From Sphingopyxis sp. PET50 (lineage in GTDB: Bacteria > Pseudomonadota > Alphaproteobacteria > Sphingomonadales > Sphingomonadaceae): a stretch of DNA of 64,000 nucleotides. The notes under the pieces are model-generated. The model did no database searches, was not told the DNA's origin, and saw only the letters and a list, made by a program, of their open reading frames with translations. The translations under genes and the position numbers were made by a program. Positions 1 through 9,148 of this stretch are shown piece after piece; position 1 is the stretch's first letter; the number at the start of each line of letters is the position of its first letter. Location: the NCBI RefSeq assembly GCF_025244705.1, contig NZ_CP104207.1:3100001-3164000 (forward strand), read 5' to 3'.

Positions 1-1725
1 AGCCGTGGCACTGGCGCCGCGCAAGCGCCGACATGGCGAGCGAAAATCTCGCGCCCGACGACCTTGTCACCCAATTGCTGCTCGCGCGCGGGGTGCCGCG
101 CGACGATCTCGAACGCCAGCGCACCCCGACCTTGCGCGGCTTCATGCCCGACCCGGCGCTGTTCAGGGACATGGACGCCGCCGCCGCGCGGCTCGCCGAT
201 GCGGTCGAGGCCAAAGAGGCCATCACCATCTTCGGCGATTATGACGTCGATGGCGCGACATCGGCCGCGCTGCTCGTGCGGCTGCTGCGCGACCTCGATG
301 TCCCGGTCGGCGCCTATATCCCCGACCGGCTGATGGAGGGCTACGGCCCCTCGGGCGCGGCGCTGGTCAAGATCGGCGAGGCGGGGTCGAAGCTGGTCGT
401 CACCGTCGATTGCGGCGCGCAGGCGTTCGACGCGATCGCCGAAGCCAATGCGGCGGGGGTCGAGACGATCATCGTCGACCATCACCAATGCGCGACCACG
501 CTGCCCGCGGCCTTTGCGGTGGTGAACCCCAACCGGCTCGACGAGGCGCCCGACGCGGCGGCGCACGGCAATCTGGCGGCGGTCGGGGTCGCCTTCCTGC
601 TCGGCGCCGCGCTGCTGCGCGCGCTCCGGACGCGCGGCTTTTTCGCGAATCGCCCCGAGCCCGCGCTGATCGAGCTGCTCGACCTCGTGGCGCTCGGCAC
701 CGTCGCCGATGTCGCGCGCCTGACCGGCTTCAACCGCGCGCTGGTGACGCAGGGGCTGAAGATCATGGCGCGGCGCGGCAATATCGGGCTGGCGGCGCTG
801 ATGGACGCGGCGCGGCTCACGAAACCGCCCACCGCGACCGACATGGGCTTCGCGCTCGGTCCGCGGATCAACGCCGAGCGGGCGCGTCGGCAAGTCCGAT
901 CTCGGCGTCCGTCTGCTCACCACCGGCGACCCGCAGGAAGCCGCCGAGATTGCGCAGGAGCTGGGCCGGCTGAACGAGGAGCGCCGCGCGATCGAGGCGG
1001 GGGTGCTCGACGAGGCGCTGGCGATGAGCGCGCGCGCGGGCAATGCGCCGGTCGCGATCGTCGCGGGTCCGGGCTGGCATCCGGGGGTGATCGGCATCGT
1101 CGCGGGACGGCTCAAGGAAAAGCTCCATCGCCCGGCGATCGTCATCGCACTGGACGAGAATGGCGTGGGCAAGGGATCGGGGCGCTCGATCGGCGGCGTC
1201 GACCTGGGCGCCGCGGTGCTTGCCGCCAAGGAATCGGGCCTGCTCGTCGCGGGCGGCGGCCATGCGATGGCGGCGGGGCTGACCGTCGCGGCCGACAAGC
1301 TCGATGCGCTCGGCGCCTTCCTCAACGAGCGCCTCGCCGCCGACGTCGAACGCGCGAGCGGCGACCGCGCGCTGCTGATCGACGCGGTGCTGGCGCCGCG
1401 CGGCATCGCGCCGCTGTGGTGCGAGGCGATCGAGAGCGCGGGCCCCTATGGCGCCGGCTGGCCCGCGCCGCGCGTCGCGACGGGGCCGGTGCAGATCGTC
1501 GAGGCGAGCATCGTCGGCACCGACCATGTCCGGCTGATCGTGTCGGGCGACGACGGCGCGCGGTTCAAGGCGATCGCCTTTCGCAGCGCCGAGACCGCGC
1601 TGGGCCAGACCTTGCTGAACGCACGCGGGCGCAAATTATGGCTCGCGGGGCGCGCGAAACGAGACGATTGGGGCAGCCGCCCGGCGGCCGAACTGCATCT
1701 GGAGGATGCCGCCTGGGCCGATTGA
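1..1725 (+). CDS. recJ: RecJ single-stranded-DNA exonuclease, 5' end outside window, one frameshift
   Basis: DHH-superfamily 5'-3' exonuclease specific for single-stranded DNA, used in recombination and mismatch repair. The window opens inside the gene: in-frame codons upstream of the first ATG (base 33) read PWHWRR, a usual N-terminal stretch of the family, so the real start lies outside. The DHH core is visible as FGDYDVDGATS (around bases 231-263), VTVDCG and VDHHQ, and the C-terminal half carries GGHAMAAG near base 1260. The frame breaks at base 877, where GCCGAGC stands for an expected GCCGGC. Dropping the extra A gives one continuous protein of about 573 residues. I infer a sequence error, not gene loss. 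Confidence 0.93.
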
Positions 1726-1805
1726 TGCCGCGACGCCTGCCGTTATTGCGCGAACGGGTTGACCGCAAAGATATGCGCGTCTAAGGCGCCCGCTCACCGA
1801 CTGAC

Positions 1806-1881
1806 GGCCCCTTCGTCTAGCGGTCTAGGACGCGGCCCTTTCACGGCTGAAACACGGGTTCGAGTCCCGTAGGGGTCACCA
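1806..1881 (+). tRNA. tRNA-Glu (anticodon UUC)
   Basis: The acceptor stem GGCCCCT pairs with AGGGGTC, followed by discriminator A and an encoded CCA. The anticodon loop CTTTCAC gives UUC, and the T arm GGTTCGAGTCC is canonical. The D loop (GCGGTCTAGGA) is one base longer than in the second copy 31 bp downstream. That is tolerated in D loops but could also be one of this window's single-base insertions. Confidence 0.95.
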
Positions 1882-1912
1882 TCGGCGGTCTTCATGCCGA
1901 ACCGGCATTTGC

Positions 1913-1987
1913 GGCCCCTTCGTCTAGCGGTCAGGACGCGGCCCTCTCACGGCTGAAACACGGGTTCGATTCCCGTAGGGGTCACCA
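1913..1987 (+). tRNA. tRNA-Glu (anticodon CUC)
   Basis: It has the same acceptor and T-arm design as its upstream neighbour, an encoded CCA, and anticodon loop CTCTCAC, giving CUC. Apart from the anticodon, the D-loop length and one T-loop base, the two genes are nearly identical. They are probably tandem duplicates that split the two Glu codons and may be cotranscribed. Confidence 0.96.
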
Positions 1988-2091
1988 GCTTTCCCGCCTT
2001 CCCGGGAAAGCCTGACTCCGGGCCCATTCGGCCGACGGTCAAGACTCCTTGTGCGAACGTCCGGCCTGGCGCCCGACCGGGCGGGAGACGC

Positions 2092-2520
2092 CTAGTTTTC
2101 GAGGCTATGTTCGAGCGTGATCTCGCAATCGAGAAGCTTCGACACCGGGCAGGTCATCTCCGCCTCTTTCGCGATCGCCGCGAAGTCCCCGGCCGAAATG
2201 CCAGGGACCCTGGCGGTCAGGGTGAGCGCCGAGCTCGAAATCTCGAACCCGCCCTCGACCTGGTCGAGCGTCACCGCCGCGGTGGTTTCGATGCTGCCGC
2301 CGCCATAGCCCGCGCGCGCCAGCCCGAACGACAGGGCCATGGTGAAACAGGCCGCGTGCGCCGCCGCGATCAGCTCCTCGGGATTGGTCCCCGGCTGCCC
2401 CTCGAAGCGCGTGCCGAAGCCATAGGGCTGTTTGTCGAGCACCCCCGATCGGGTGGTGATCGACCCCTTGCCCTCCTTGCCGAAGCCTTCGTAGCGGGCG
2501 GATGCGCGGTTGACGGTCAT
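2092..2520 (-). CDS. osmC: OsmC-family peroxiredoxin
   Basis: Small cytoplasmic thiol peroxidase that reduces organic hydroperoxides. At 142 residues it has the normal OsmC length. The two family cysteines are present: C58 in HAACFTMALS and C124 in EAEMTCPVSK. The N-terminal NPEELIAAAHAAC block is typical of the OsmC rather than the Ohr branch. It is transcribed alone, convergent with the tRNA genes; the 50 bp before the DUF2061 gene start no other gene. Confidence 0.93.
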   Translation of the reverse strand: MTVNRASARYEGFGKEGKGSITTRSGVLDKQPYGFGTRFEGQPGTNPEELIAAAHAACFTMALSFGLARAGYGGGSIETTAAVTLDQVEGGFEISSSALTLTARVPGISAGDFAAIAKEAEMTCPVSKLLDCEITLEHSLEN

Positions 2521-2571
2521 GGCATGTCTCCTTGGGCCGGGAACGATGGACGGGGACTCGGAAGCCTGCGG

Positions 2572-2775
2572 TCAGGCCGCGGCGAACCTACGCCCCGCGC
2601 CCGCGCGCTTCCACGCCTTTTCGTGAAAGAAAAAGGCCACCGCGTTGATGCACGGCTCGACGACCGCGATCCCGCCCGCGAGCGCGACCGATCCGGTCAT
2701 GACATAGGCGACGCCGAACCCGATCGTCAGGTGCAGCGACAAATAGGTCAGCGTCTTGATCAGGTCGGTGGGCAT
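2572..2775 (-). CDS. DUF2061 family small membrane protein
   Basis: A 67-residue protein starting at MPTDLIKTLTYLSLH. Two hydrophobic helices (about residues 10-28 and 31-50) are joined by a tight turn, and the end is basic. Length and the LSLHLTIGFGVAY pattern fit the DUF2061 family of two-helix membrane proteins, whose function is unknown. Longer in-frame starts upstream lack membrane-protein character, so the short start is preferred. Confidence 0.75.
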   Translation of the reverse strand: MPTDLIKTLTYLSLHLTIGFGVAYVMTGSVALAGGIAVVEPCINAVAFFFHEKAWKRAGAGRRFAAA

Positions 2776-2846
2776 GGCACGGCTCCGGTTGGGCAATGCC
2801 AGACAGTTAAGAATAATTCGCAACAAGGGCCAATGCGGCCTTTCGC

Positions 2847-3203
2847 TCACTCTGATCGATTTTGCGCGCGGCGGCGCGCGACCCCCGCCGCGTCGAGTTC
2901 GGGGCCCAGCCGCCCGGTCAGCCACAGCGCCCACATCCGGAAATCGGCGGCGAGGCTCCACAGCGGATAGGTGAAGGTCGCCGGCCGGTTCTTCTCGACC
3001 CCGAAATGCGCGACCCAGGCGAAGAAATAGCCCGCGACCGGCAAGGCGGCGAGCCACGTCCAGCGGCCGGTGGCGACCGCCGCGATCGCGATCGCCACGA
3101 CGAGGCTGGTCCCGACATAGTGCAGCGCCCGCGTCGACGCCTTGCTGTGCTCGCGCAGGTAGAAGGGCCAGAAGGCGGCGAAGCTGGTGTAGGTTCGCGG
3201 CAT
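2847..3203 (-). CDS. DUF962/Mpo1-like membrane protein
   Basis: A 118-residue protein starting [20 protein letters not shown]. The histidine-containing segments ([17 protein letters not shown] and [14 protein letters not shown]) and two central membrane segments match the DUF962 family. A yeast member, Mpo1, is an iron-dependent 2-hydroxy fatty acid dioxygenase; whether this protein shares that chemistry is unknown. It is the second of two small minus-strand membrane genes here. Confidence 0.8.
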   Translation of the reverse strand: MPRTYTSFAAFWPFYLREHSKASTRALHYVGTSLVVAIAIAAVATGRWTWLAALPVAGYFFAWVAHFGVEKNRPATFTYPLWSLAADFRMWALWLTGRLGPELDAAGVARRRAQNRSE

Positions 3204-3320
3204 GGCGAAAGGATGCGCCGGTCGCCGCACCGGGTCAAGCGGGCACGGGAAAGGCGATGATGTCTTTTTTGCAAAGCCGGGGCGGGGATGGCCGGTATGG
3301 GGCGTTAGCGGACGTTTATT

Positions 3321-3390
3321 CTCCCCTCCCGCAGGCGGGAGGGGTCGGGGGTGGGCAGCGACGTTGCCATGACCCACCCCGCTGCGACTA
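3321..3390. repeat. Palindromic intergenic repeat interrupted by the insertion sequence
   Basis: CCCCTCCCGC and GCGGGAGGGG form a tight hairpin, followed by a GTGGG/CCCAC-rich tail. The same CCCCTCCC-type tail recurs at 54141-54281. The insertion sequence begins at 3391, directly after this tail, so the element probably continues on the far side of the insertion. Confidence 0.6.
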
Positions 3391-3459
3391 GGCTCAGGAC
3401 CTATTAAAATGCTTGCGCGTTAGGTTCGGGTTTGATTCAAGGTGGCCGGAGGTGCTGCC

Positions 3460-3822
3460 ATGAGTGACTTGTTGCTGTTGAGTGAGGCGCAGATGCGCCG
3501 GATCGAGGGATATTTTCCGCTGTCGCATGGAGTACCGCGGGTCGATGACCAGCGGATATTGAGCGGGATCTTGTTCGTGATCCGCAACGGTCTGCGCTGG
3601 CGCGACGCGCCGACGGGCTACGGGCCGCACAAGACGATCTACAACCGCTTCATCCGCTGGAGCCGGTTAGGGGTGTTCAACCGCATCTTCGCCGAACTGG
3701 CCAGGGATGGCGACGGGGTTCTGATGATCGACGCGACCCACCTCAAGGCGCATCGCACCGCCGCCAGCCTGCTCAAAAAGGGGCTCTACCCCGATGTATC
3801 GGACGCAGCCGGGGCGGGCTGA
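3460..3822 (+). CDS. IS5-family transposase, first frame (orfA)
   Basis: N-terminal DNA-binding part of the transposase plus the first catalytic aspartate, in VLMIDATHLKAHRTAAS. Start ATG 3460 is chosen over an upstream GTG because GGAGG lies 8 bases ahead. Near its end the frame passes CTCAAAAAGGGG (3772-3783), an A-rich slippery run. A -1 slip there joins orfB, whose frame reads KGALPRCIGRSRGG, the conserved continuation in this family. Confidence 0.88.
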   Translation: MSDLLLLSEAQMRRIEGYFPLSHGVPRVDDQRILSGILFVIRNGLRWRDAPTGYGPHKTIYNRFIRWSRLGVFNRIFAELARDGDGVLMIDATHLKAHRTAASLLKKGLYPDVSDAAGAG

Positions 3823-4208
3823 CCACCAAGCTGCATGTGCTGTGCGATGGCCGGGGACGTCCCTTGCGGCTCCACCTCACCGAAGGCCAGCGCAGCGACC
3901 ACAAAGGTGCGGAGGCTCTGGTCAAGATCATGCCCGAAGCCGAACGCCTCATCGGCGATCGAGCCTATGCTTCGCGCTGGTTCCGCAAAACTCTCGCCGA
4001 CAGGGGCATCGCGGCCTGCATCCCGCCCCATCGCAGCCATAAGGTCCAGAACTGCTACGATAAAAGTCTCTATCGCCAGAGACATAAAATCGAAAACCTC
4101 TTCGCTCGCCTCAAGGACTGGCGCCGCATCCACACCCGCTACGACCGATGCGCCGACATCTTCCTCGCAGCCATCACCTTCGCCGCCATCTTCCTCTTTT
4201 GGATTTAA
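3780..4208 (+). CDS. IS5-family transposase, second frame (orfB)
   Basis: Catalytic C-terminal part of the transposase, made as an orfA-orfB fusion by -1 frameshifting at the A5G4 run. The second catalytic aspartate is in LIGDRAYASRW and the glutamate in RHKIENLFARLKDW, completing the DDE triad. The stop TAA falls inside the right terminal repeat, as usual in compact IS elements. An internal ATG at 3837 is not needed as a start. Confidence 0.87.
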   Translation, partial: GALPRCIGRSRGGLTTKLHVLCDGRGRPLRLHLTEGQRSDHKGAEALVKIMPEAERLIGDRAYASRWFRKTLADRGIAACIPPHRSHKVQNCYDKSLYRQRHKIENLFARLKDWRRIHTRYDRCADIFLAAITFAAIFLFWI

Positions 4209-4319
4209 TGAGTCCTGAGCCTAGTCTCCGCGTCTCCGCGTGAACCAAAATCGCGGTCGCCTTGGCCCCTCCACGCGATCAAGGCTGGCGATGATCGCCG
4301 CACCCGCTAAACCAACCCC

Positions 4320-4973
4320 ATGAACCTCCTCATCCTCGCCGCCCTCCCCGAAGAGGCCGACGCGCTCTTCCCCGGCACCGGCGCCCGCGACGACGGCCTC
4401 GTCCCCCTCCGCCGCCTCGCCGCGCACGGCCACGCCGTCACCATCGCCACCTGCGGCCTCGGCAAGGTCAACGCCGCGCTCGCCGCGGGCCTGTTCGCCG
4501 CCGATGCCGATATCCTCCTCATCTCCGGCACCTGCGGCGCGCTCGGCGCCGAGGCGGGCCGCGCCTATTGGCTCGCCGAGGCGGTGCAGCATGATTATGG
4601 CGCCAGCCAGCCCGGGCGCTTCCGCCGCTACCGCGCCGGCGACTGGCCGATCGGCGAACCGGGAGAAGCGCATTTCGCCGCCATGCCCGACCCCGGTCTC
4701 GGCCTCCCCCACGCGCGCATCGCCAGCGGCGACAGTTTCGTCGCCTGCCCCGACGCCGCCGCCGACCTTGCGGCCGATCTCGGCGCGACGCTCGTCGACA
4801 TGGAGGTCGGCGCGGTGGCGCAGGTCGCGGCGCGACTCGGCAAGCCCTGGGCCGCGATCAAGGCGGTGACCGATGACGCCAACGGCGCCAGCGGCGGCGA
4901 TTTCCAGGCCAACCTGCTGCGCGCCGCGCGCCAGGCGGCGACGGAGGTCGAACGGCTGGTCGCGATGCCGTGA
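4320..4973 (+). CDS. mtnN: 5'-methylthioadenosine/S-adenosylhomocysteine nucleosidase-like protein
   Basis: A phosphorylase-superfamily hydrolase of 217 residues expected to cleave the glycosidic bond of MTA or SAH. Visible family features are the start MNLLILAALPEEADAL, the SGTCGAL substrate loop, the VDMEVGAVAQVA block with ME residues that contact the ribose, and AIKAVTDDAN with the catalytic aspartate. The next gene overlaps its stop by 4 bp (GTGA), so the two are cotranscribed. A more specialised nucleoside hydrolase cannot be excluded. Confidence 0.8.
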   Translation: MNLLILAALPEEADALFPGTGARDDGLVPLRRLAAHGHAVTIATCGLGKVNAALAAGLFAADADILLISGTCGALGAEAGRAYWLAEAVQHDYGASQPGRFRRYRAGDWPIGEPGEAHFAAMPDPGLGLPHARIASGDSFVACPDAAADLAADLGATLVDMEVGAVAQVAARLGKPWAAIKAVTDDANGASGGDFQANLLRAARQAATEVERLVAMP

Positions 4974-5632
4974 AGCGCGCGCTGGCCGCCGCGCTGTTGC
5001 TGGGTCTCGCGGGTGCCGCCGTGTGGCTGCTGCTCACCCGCTCGGTCGCGCCGATCGCGCGCGTCGAACCGCAGCGCGACGCCGACCTGTTCGCGGCCTG
5101 GCGCATGGGCGCCGCGAAGGACGATGTGACCGCGATCGCGGCCTATCTCGAAAAAGAGGGCGTCGCCGGCGTCCTGCCGATCGCCGACATATTGCGCAGC
5201 GACGCGCGCTGGCGGACCTGCAAGGGGGCCCAGCCCTTCGCGGTCCCGCCGCGCCATCTGTGGCCGGCGATGGTCCCGACCCTGCGCTACATCCGCGACG
5301 AATTGGTGCCGGTCACCGGCCCCGTGCGCGTCGTGTCGGGCTATCGCGACCCCGTCGCCAATGGCTGCTTCAAGGGCGCGAAGGCGAGCCGCCACCTGCG
5401 CTTCGCCGCGCTCGACCTGACCCCGGTCGCGCCGCTGTCGCGCGACGACCTCATCGCCCGGCTATGCCCCCTCCACGCCCGCACCGGCGCACGCTTCGAC
5501 GTCGGCCTCGGCATCTACGCCATCACGCGCTTCCATATCGACACGGCGGGCTATCGCCGCTGGGGCGCCGACTATCATGCGATGTCGTCGCCGTGCCCGA
5601 CGAACCCGTCCCTGAGGTCACCCCCGGCTTGA
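4970..5632 (+). CDS. M15-family D-Ala-D-Ala carboxypeptidase-like protein
   Basis: Secreted or membrane-anchored zinc peptidase of the VanY/Peptidase_M15 type, likely trimming peptidoglycan peptides. A GTG start overlaps the preceding stop. Residues 1-23 form one hydrophobic anchor. The zinc motif is SRHLRFAALD (H142, D149) with the third ligand H189 in TRFHIDTAG. The last ten or so residues (TNPSLRSPPA) are read from the edge of a palindromic repeat, so the original C-terminus may have been altered by repeat insertion. Confidence 0.82.
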   Translation: MKRALAAALLLGLAGAAVWLLLTRSVAPIARVEPQRDADLFAAWRMGAAKDDVTAIAAYLEKEGVAGVLPIADILRSDARWRTCKGAQPFAVPPRHLWPAMVPTLRYIRDELVPVTGPVRVVSGYRDPVANGCFKGAKASRHLRFAALDLTPVAPLSRDDLIARLCPLHARTGARFDVGLGIYAITRFHIDTAGYRRWGADYHAMSSPCPTNPSLRSPPA

Positions 5633-5682
5633 CCCCGGGCCTGCTTCTTTTGAAGGGAGGGCCGGATCAAATCCGGGATGAC
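5617..5682. repeat. Imperfect palindromic repeat overlapping the M15 gene end
   Basis: The left arm GTCACCCCCGGCTTGACC and the right arm ending ATCCGGGATGAC are imperfect inverted copies of a GTCATCCCGG-type element. The rest of 5683-5810 holds no convincing gene. The repeat may act as a terminator between the convergent M15 and lipoprotein genes. Confidence 0.5.
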
Positions 5683-5810
5683 GAATGTCTGGAAACGGCC
5701 GATCCGGTCATTCCCGTCCATGAAGGGAGAATGTTCCCCTCCTCGGTAAGGCAAATCGCCTGTGCCTCTCCACCATCTTCGATGATCCCTCGCTCCGTTT
5801 CCGGGAGGAC

Positions 5811-6416
5811 CTAGCGGGCGAAGCAGTTCGCCCCCGCGAACAGCGCGTCGATCTTGGCCGCATCGCCGGGCGCGGCGAACATGCCGCCGACGGTGTTGTC
5901 GCCCGAACCGAGGCTGAATTCCTCGCCGAGCGTGCTGTCCTCCATCATCACCAGCGTCACCGATTCCGCCGCCTTCGCGCGCGCGGTGCCGATGGCGATG
6001 CCGGACAGGGTGGAATATTGGTCGGCGCCGGGTTCGTTGCCGAGGAACCAGCCGACGAACTTGCCGCCCTGAAAGTTCAGCGTCATCGCGTCGAAGCGGG
6101 TGAAGTCCATCGGACCCGCGCCGCATTCCTCGTTGGTGCTGCGATCGTCGAGCGTGCCGGCGACGCGGGCGAGCGCCTCCTCCGCCTGCGCGCGCGGGAC
6201 GCCGAAGGCGAGCAGGCTGGCCTTGCCGCTGGCCTTGTCGACGAAGCGCAGCCCTTCGCCGTCGAGCGCGACGCCGGTGGTCGCGGCGGCGGGGCCGTCG
6301 GCCTTGGCCTCGGGAACCGGCGGCGCGACGGGGTCGCTGTCCGCCGGGGCGCTGTCGGCGGCGGGTTTGCACGCGGCGAGCAGGCCGATCAGGACGAGGG
6401 TGGTCAGGTTGCGCAT
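5811..6416 (-). CDS. Putative lipoprotein of unknown function
   Basis: A 201-residue protein whose N-terminus MRNLTTLVLIGLLAAC is a classic lipoprotein signal with C16 in the lipobox LAAC. A proline- and alanine-rich linker (about 17-45) leads to a soluble domain with no recognised motif. Two conserved-looking cysteines (in NEECGAGP and ANCFAR) could form a disulfide. It is followed immediately upstream by a tiny membrane ORF on the same strand. Confidence 0.7.
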   Translation of the reverse strand: MRNLTTLVLIGLLAACKPAADSAPADSDPVAPPVPEAKADGPAAATTGVALDGEGLRFVDKASGKASLLAFGVPRAQAEEALARVAGTLDDRSTNEECGAGPMDFTRFDAMTLNFQGGKFVGWFLGNEPGADQYSTLSGIAIGTARAKAAESVTLVMMEDSTLGEEFSLGSGDNTVGGMFAAPGDAAKIDALFAGANCFAR

Positions 6417-6419
6417 CGC

Positions 6420-6539
6420 TCAGCTCCTGCGGAGAAGGGGAAGCAGCACTATCGCACCGAGGGCGGCGAGCGCCACAACCTTTTGTGCGTCCCGGCTGTC
6501 CATCCTGCGCAGCTGACGCCGGACAAGGCCGTGGATCAT
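6420..6539 (-). CDS. 39-residue putative membrane peptide
   Basis: This short frame starts MIHGLVRRQLRRMDSRDAQK, continues with one hydrophobic stretch (about residues 21-35, VVALAALGAIVLLPL) and ends in RRS. Its stop lies 3 bp upstream of the lipoprotein start, suggesting cotranscription. No family is recognised. The amphipathic basic N-terminus followed by a single helix looks designed rather than random, but support is only compositional. Confidence 0.4.
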   Translation of the reverse strand: MIHGLVRRQLRRMDSRDAQKVVALAALGAIVLLPLLRRS

Positions 6540-6555
6540 GTTTCTCCCTTTCCGC

Positions 6556-7848
6556 TCAGGCGAATTCGAAGCGGAGCGGCAGCGTGCGCGGGCCGTTGAC
6601 GAACCAGCTTTTGGTGAACGTCATCTCGCCATCGGGCTCGATCGCGCGCAGACGCGGCAGCAGCGTTTCGAACAGGATTTTCAGCTCGAGCCGCGCGAGA
6701 TGCTGGCCGATGCACATATGCGCGCCATGGCCGAATGCGAGCTGCCTGTTGGGCTGGCGATCGAGGCGGAAGGCGAACGGGTCGTCGAACACCGCCTCGT
6801 CGCGATTGCCCGACGCGTAGCAGAGCATGAGCCAGTCGCCCTTCGCGATCTTTCGTCCGCCGACTTCGGTGTCTTCGGTCGCCGAACGCATGAAGGTCTT
6901 GACCGGGCTGGTCCAGCGGATCGCCTCCTCAACGAAAGCCGGGATCAGCGCGGGGTCGGCCTTGAGCTGCGCAAGAAGCCCCGGATCGCGGGCCAGCACG
7001 CCCATTCCGCCCGCGAGCGACGAAGAAGTGGTGTCGTGTCCCGCCGTTGCGACGATGGTGAAATATCCCGTCGCCTCGCGGTCCGAAATCGGCGCGCCGT
7101 CGATCACGGCATTGGCGATGACACTGGCGAGATCGTCACGCGGATGGGCGCGCCGGTCCCTGGCGATGCCCATGAAATATTTGCGGATGTCGGCCATGAC
7201 CGCCGCAATGATCCTGTTCAGGATGAACGGCGGCAGCGCACCGATCAGCGACCTTTTGCCCTTGTCCTGGGTGCCGAAGATATCCTGCGTCAATTTCAGC
7301 ATTTTCGGCTTGTCGGACATCGGCACTCCGAGGATGGTCATGATGACATGCAGCGGATAGCCGAGCGCGACGTCGGTTACGAAGTCGCAGCGCCCGCCCA
7401 TCGCCGCCATCCTGCCCACCTCGGCGTGCGCGATGGCACGGATGCCGGCTTCCAGCTGCCTGACGCTGCCCGGCGAGAACCATTTGAAGGTCAGCGCGCG
7501 ATATTTGGGATGATCGGGGGCGTCCATCTGAACCAGCGAGCGAACCAGATGCGGGCTGCCGCCGGTCATCCTGCGTACCCGCCGTTCGTCCGCGATCGTC
7601 GCCAGCGTCGTCGAACGATCGCCGCTGTGAAAGAGCGCGTTCCGACGGCTGATCTCCAGAATGTCGGCATGGCGCGTCACCGCCCAGAACGGATCGAAAC
7701 CCGGCACCTCGACCCGGCCCAGCGGATTGTTCGCGCGCAGCCAGCGATAGGCATCGTGAATGCGCTCACCCGCATAGGCGGCGGGATCGACGAGCGTCCG
7801 TGCGATGGCGTCGGGGACAAGCGCGTCGACGGCCGCGGCAGCGTTCAT
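6556..7848 (-). CDS. Cytochrome P450
   Basis: A soluble bacterial P450 of 430 residues. The I-helix oxygen-activation motif is AGHDTTSS, the ExxR motif is in EEAIRWTSP, and the heme loop is FGHGAHMCIGQHLAR, with the proximal cysteine near residue 378. The substrate is unknown. The family resemblance and the neighbours (acyl-CoA dehydrogenase, CoA ligase, PhyH) suggest hydroxylation of a terpenoid, steroid side chain or similar acid. Its ATG overlaps the stop of the acyl-CoA dehydrogenase (ATGA), so it closes a four-gene operon. No dedicated ferredoxin is adjacent; a ferredoxin reductase lies about 10 kb away. Confidence 0.93.
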   Translation of the reverse strand: MNAAAAVDALVPDAIARTLVDPAAYAGERIHDAYRWLRANNPLGRVEVPGFDPFWAVTRHADILEISRRNALFHSGDRSTTLATIADERRVRRMTGGSPHLVRSLVQMDAPDHPKYRALTFKWFSPGSVRQLEAGIRAIAHAEVGRMAAMGGRCDFVTDVALGYPLHVIMTILGVPMSDKPKMLKLTQDIFGTQDKGKRSLIGALPPFILNRIIAAVMADIRKYFMGIARDRRAHPRDDLASVIANAVIDGAPISDREATGYFTIVATAGHDTTSSSLAGGMGVLARDPGLLAQLKADPALIPAFVEEAIRWTSPVKTFMRSATEDTEVGGRKIAKGDWLMLCYASGNRDEAVFDDPFAFRLDRQPNRQLAFGHGAHMCIGQHLARLELKILFETLLPRLRAIEPDGEMTFTKSWFVNGPRTLPLRFEFA

Positions 7849-9147
7849 GCCGCGGGCGCTTTCGCGAATTCGGCCTTGCGCGGCCCCATATAGCCAAAGA
7901 GGAACGCCGCAACCTTGCGCATCTGAATCTCTTCGGCGCCTTCGGTGATGCGATAGCGGCGGTGGTGGCGATAGATATGCTCGAACGGCTTGTGGCGCGA
8001 ATAGCCGATGCCGCCATGGATCTGCATCGCCCGGTCGGCCGCTTCGCAGACCAGCCGGTTCGCCCAATAATTGCACATGCTGACCTTGTCGGAGAGGGTG
8101 CGTTCGACCGCTTTGTGATCCATCCGGTCCATCTGCCATGCGGTCTTGCGGATCAGCAGGCGCAGCATCTCGGTCTGGGTCGCCAGTTCGACGAGCGGCC
8201 ACTGGATCGCCTGATTGTCGGAAAGCGGCTTGCCGAAGGGCTTTCGCGCCCGCGCATATTTCACGCTTTCTTCGATGCAATAGACCGCGGCGCCGAGCGA
8301 CGAGGCCGCCTGGCGGATGCGGTTCTGGTGGACGAAGCTTTGCCCAAGCCCGAGCCCGCGATCGACCTCGCCCCAATAGCTGTCCTCGGGCAGCCACACG
8401 TCGGTGAAGCTGACGCGCGGATGGTCGGTGGGCATGTTGAAGGTCCACAGCCATTCCTCGATCTTCACCCCCGGCGCGTCGGCGGGCACGATGAAGCATG
8501 TGATCCCCTTGGCGTCGCCATCCTCGCCCGAGGTGCGCGCAAAAACCATGGCATGCGTCGCCACATGCATGCCCGTCGTCCACATCTTCTCGCCGTTGAG
8601 CAACCACCCCGGCTAAGCCGTCGCGCTCCTGCCGCACCGCGCGGGTTTCCATATGGGTGGCGTCGGAGCCGTGGCCGGGCTCGGTCAGGCCGAAGGCGGC
8701 GATCATCTCTCCCTTCAGCAGCTTTTCGCCGTCGCGCGCGTCCTGTTCGGCCGTCGCGAATTCACGGAACATCATGATGAAGGGATTGTTGCCGACGATC
8801 GAATGCTCGTTCTGAAGATCATTATGGAGGCCGAGCCCCTTGGCCGCCAGATGCTCGCGGATCACCGCCATGGCGAGGTTCGACCCCCCGCCGCCGCCAT
8901 ATTCCCTGGGCCAGGCAAAGCGCATATGCCCCGCCGCATCGGCACGCTCGCGCGCTTCCTTCAGCAGGGCTTCCCACTCGGGCCGCGGCAGCCCGTGATT
9001 GTCCCAGTCGGTGCGCGCATGTTCGCGCCGATGATCGAAGAAACGTTCGTTGTCGTCCTTCGCCTGCAGCGGCTTGATGTCGCTTTCGATGAAGCGATCG
9101 AGTTCGGCGAGATAGAGGATCAGGTCCTCGGGGAGGGTGAAATCCAT
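7845..9147 (-). CDS. Acyl-CoA dehydrogenase, one frameshift
   Basis: FAD-dependent alpha,beta-dehydrogenase for acyl-CoA thioesters. It is read in two frames: the N-terminal half has AAFGLTEPGHGSDATHMET, and the C-terminal half starts at LLNGEKMWTTG and includes IHGGIGYSRHKPFE and YRITEGAEEIQ. The break lies at 8607-8613, where CCCCGGC stands in place of a GCCGGC that would give DGLAGWLLNGEK. Corrected length is about 433 residues. The long N-terminus (ILYLAELDRFIESDIKPLQ) resembles the dehydrogenases that travel with APH-like kinases and DUF6285. Third gene of the minus-strand operon. Confidence 0.88.
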
Positions 9148-9148
9148 G

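Larger units (their letters stand above)
3391..4221 (+). mobile_element. Intact IS5-family (IS427-type) insertion sequence, 831 bp
   Basis: Both ends carry imperfect terminal inverted repeats of about 17 bp (GGCTCAGGACCTATTAA on the left; the right end reads GGCTCAGGACTCATTAA in reverse complement). The element is flanked by a TA dinucleotide at 3389-3390 and 4222-4223, consistent with the 2-bp TA target duplication of the IS427 group. Two overlapping frames encode a DDE transposase joined by -1 frameshifting. Both frames and both ends are intact, so the copy may still be active. Confidence 0.92.

Noticed and set aside
3780-3836. IS transposase as a pseudogene broken by mutation
   Set aside because: The -1 shift at an A-rich slippery run is normal programmed frameshifting in IS427-group elements.
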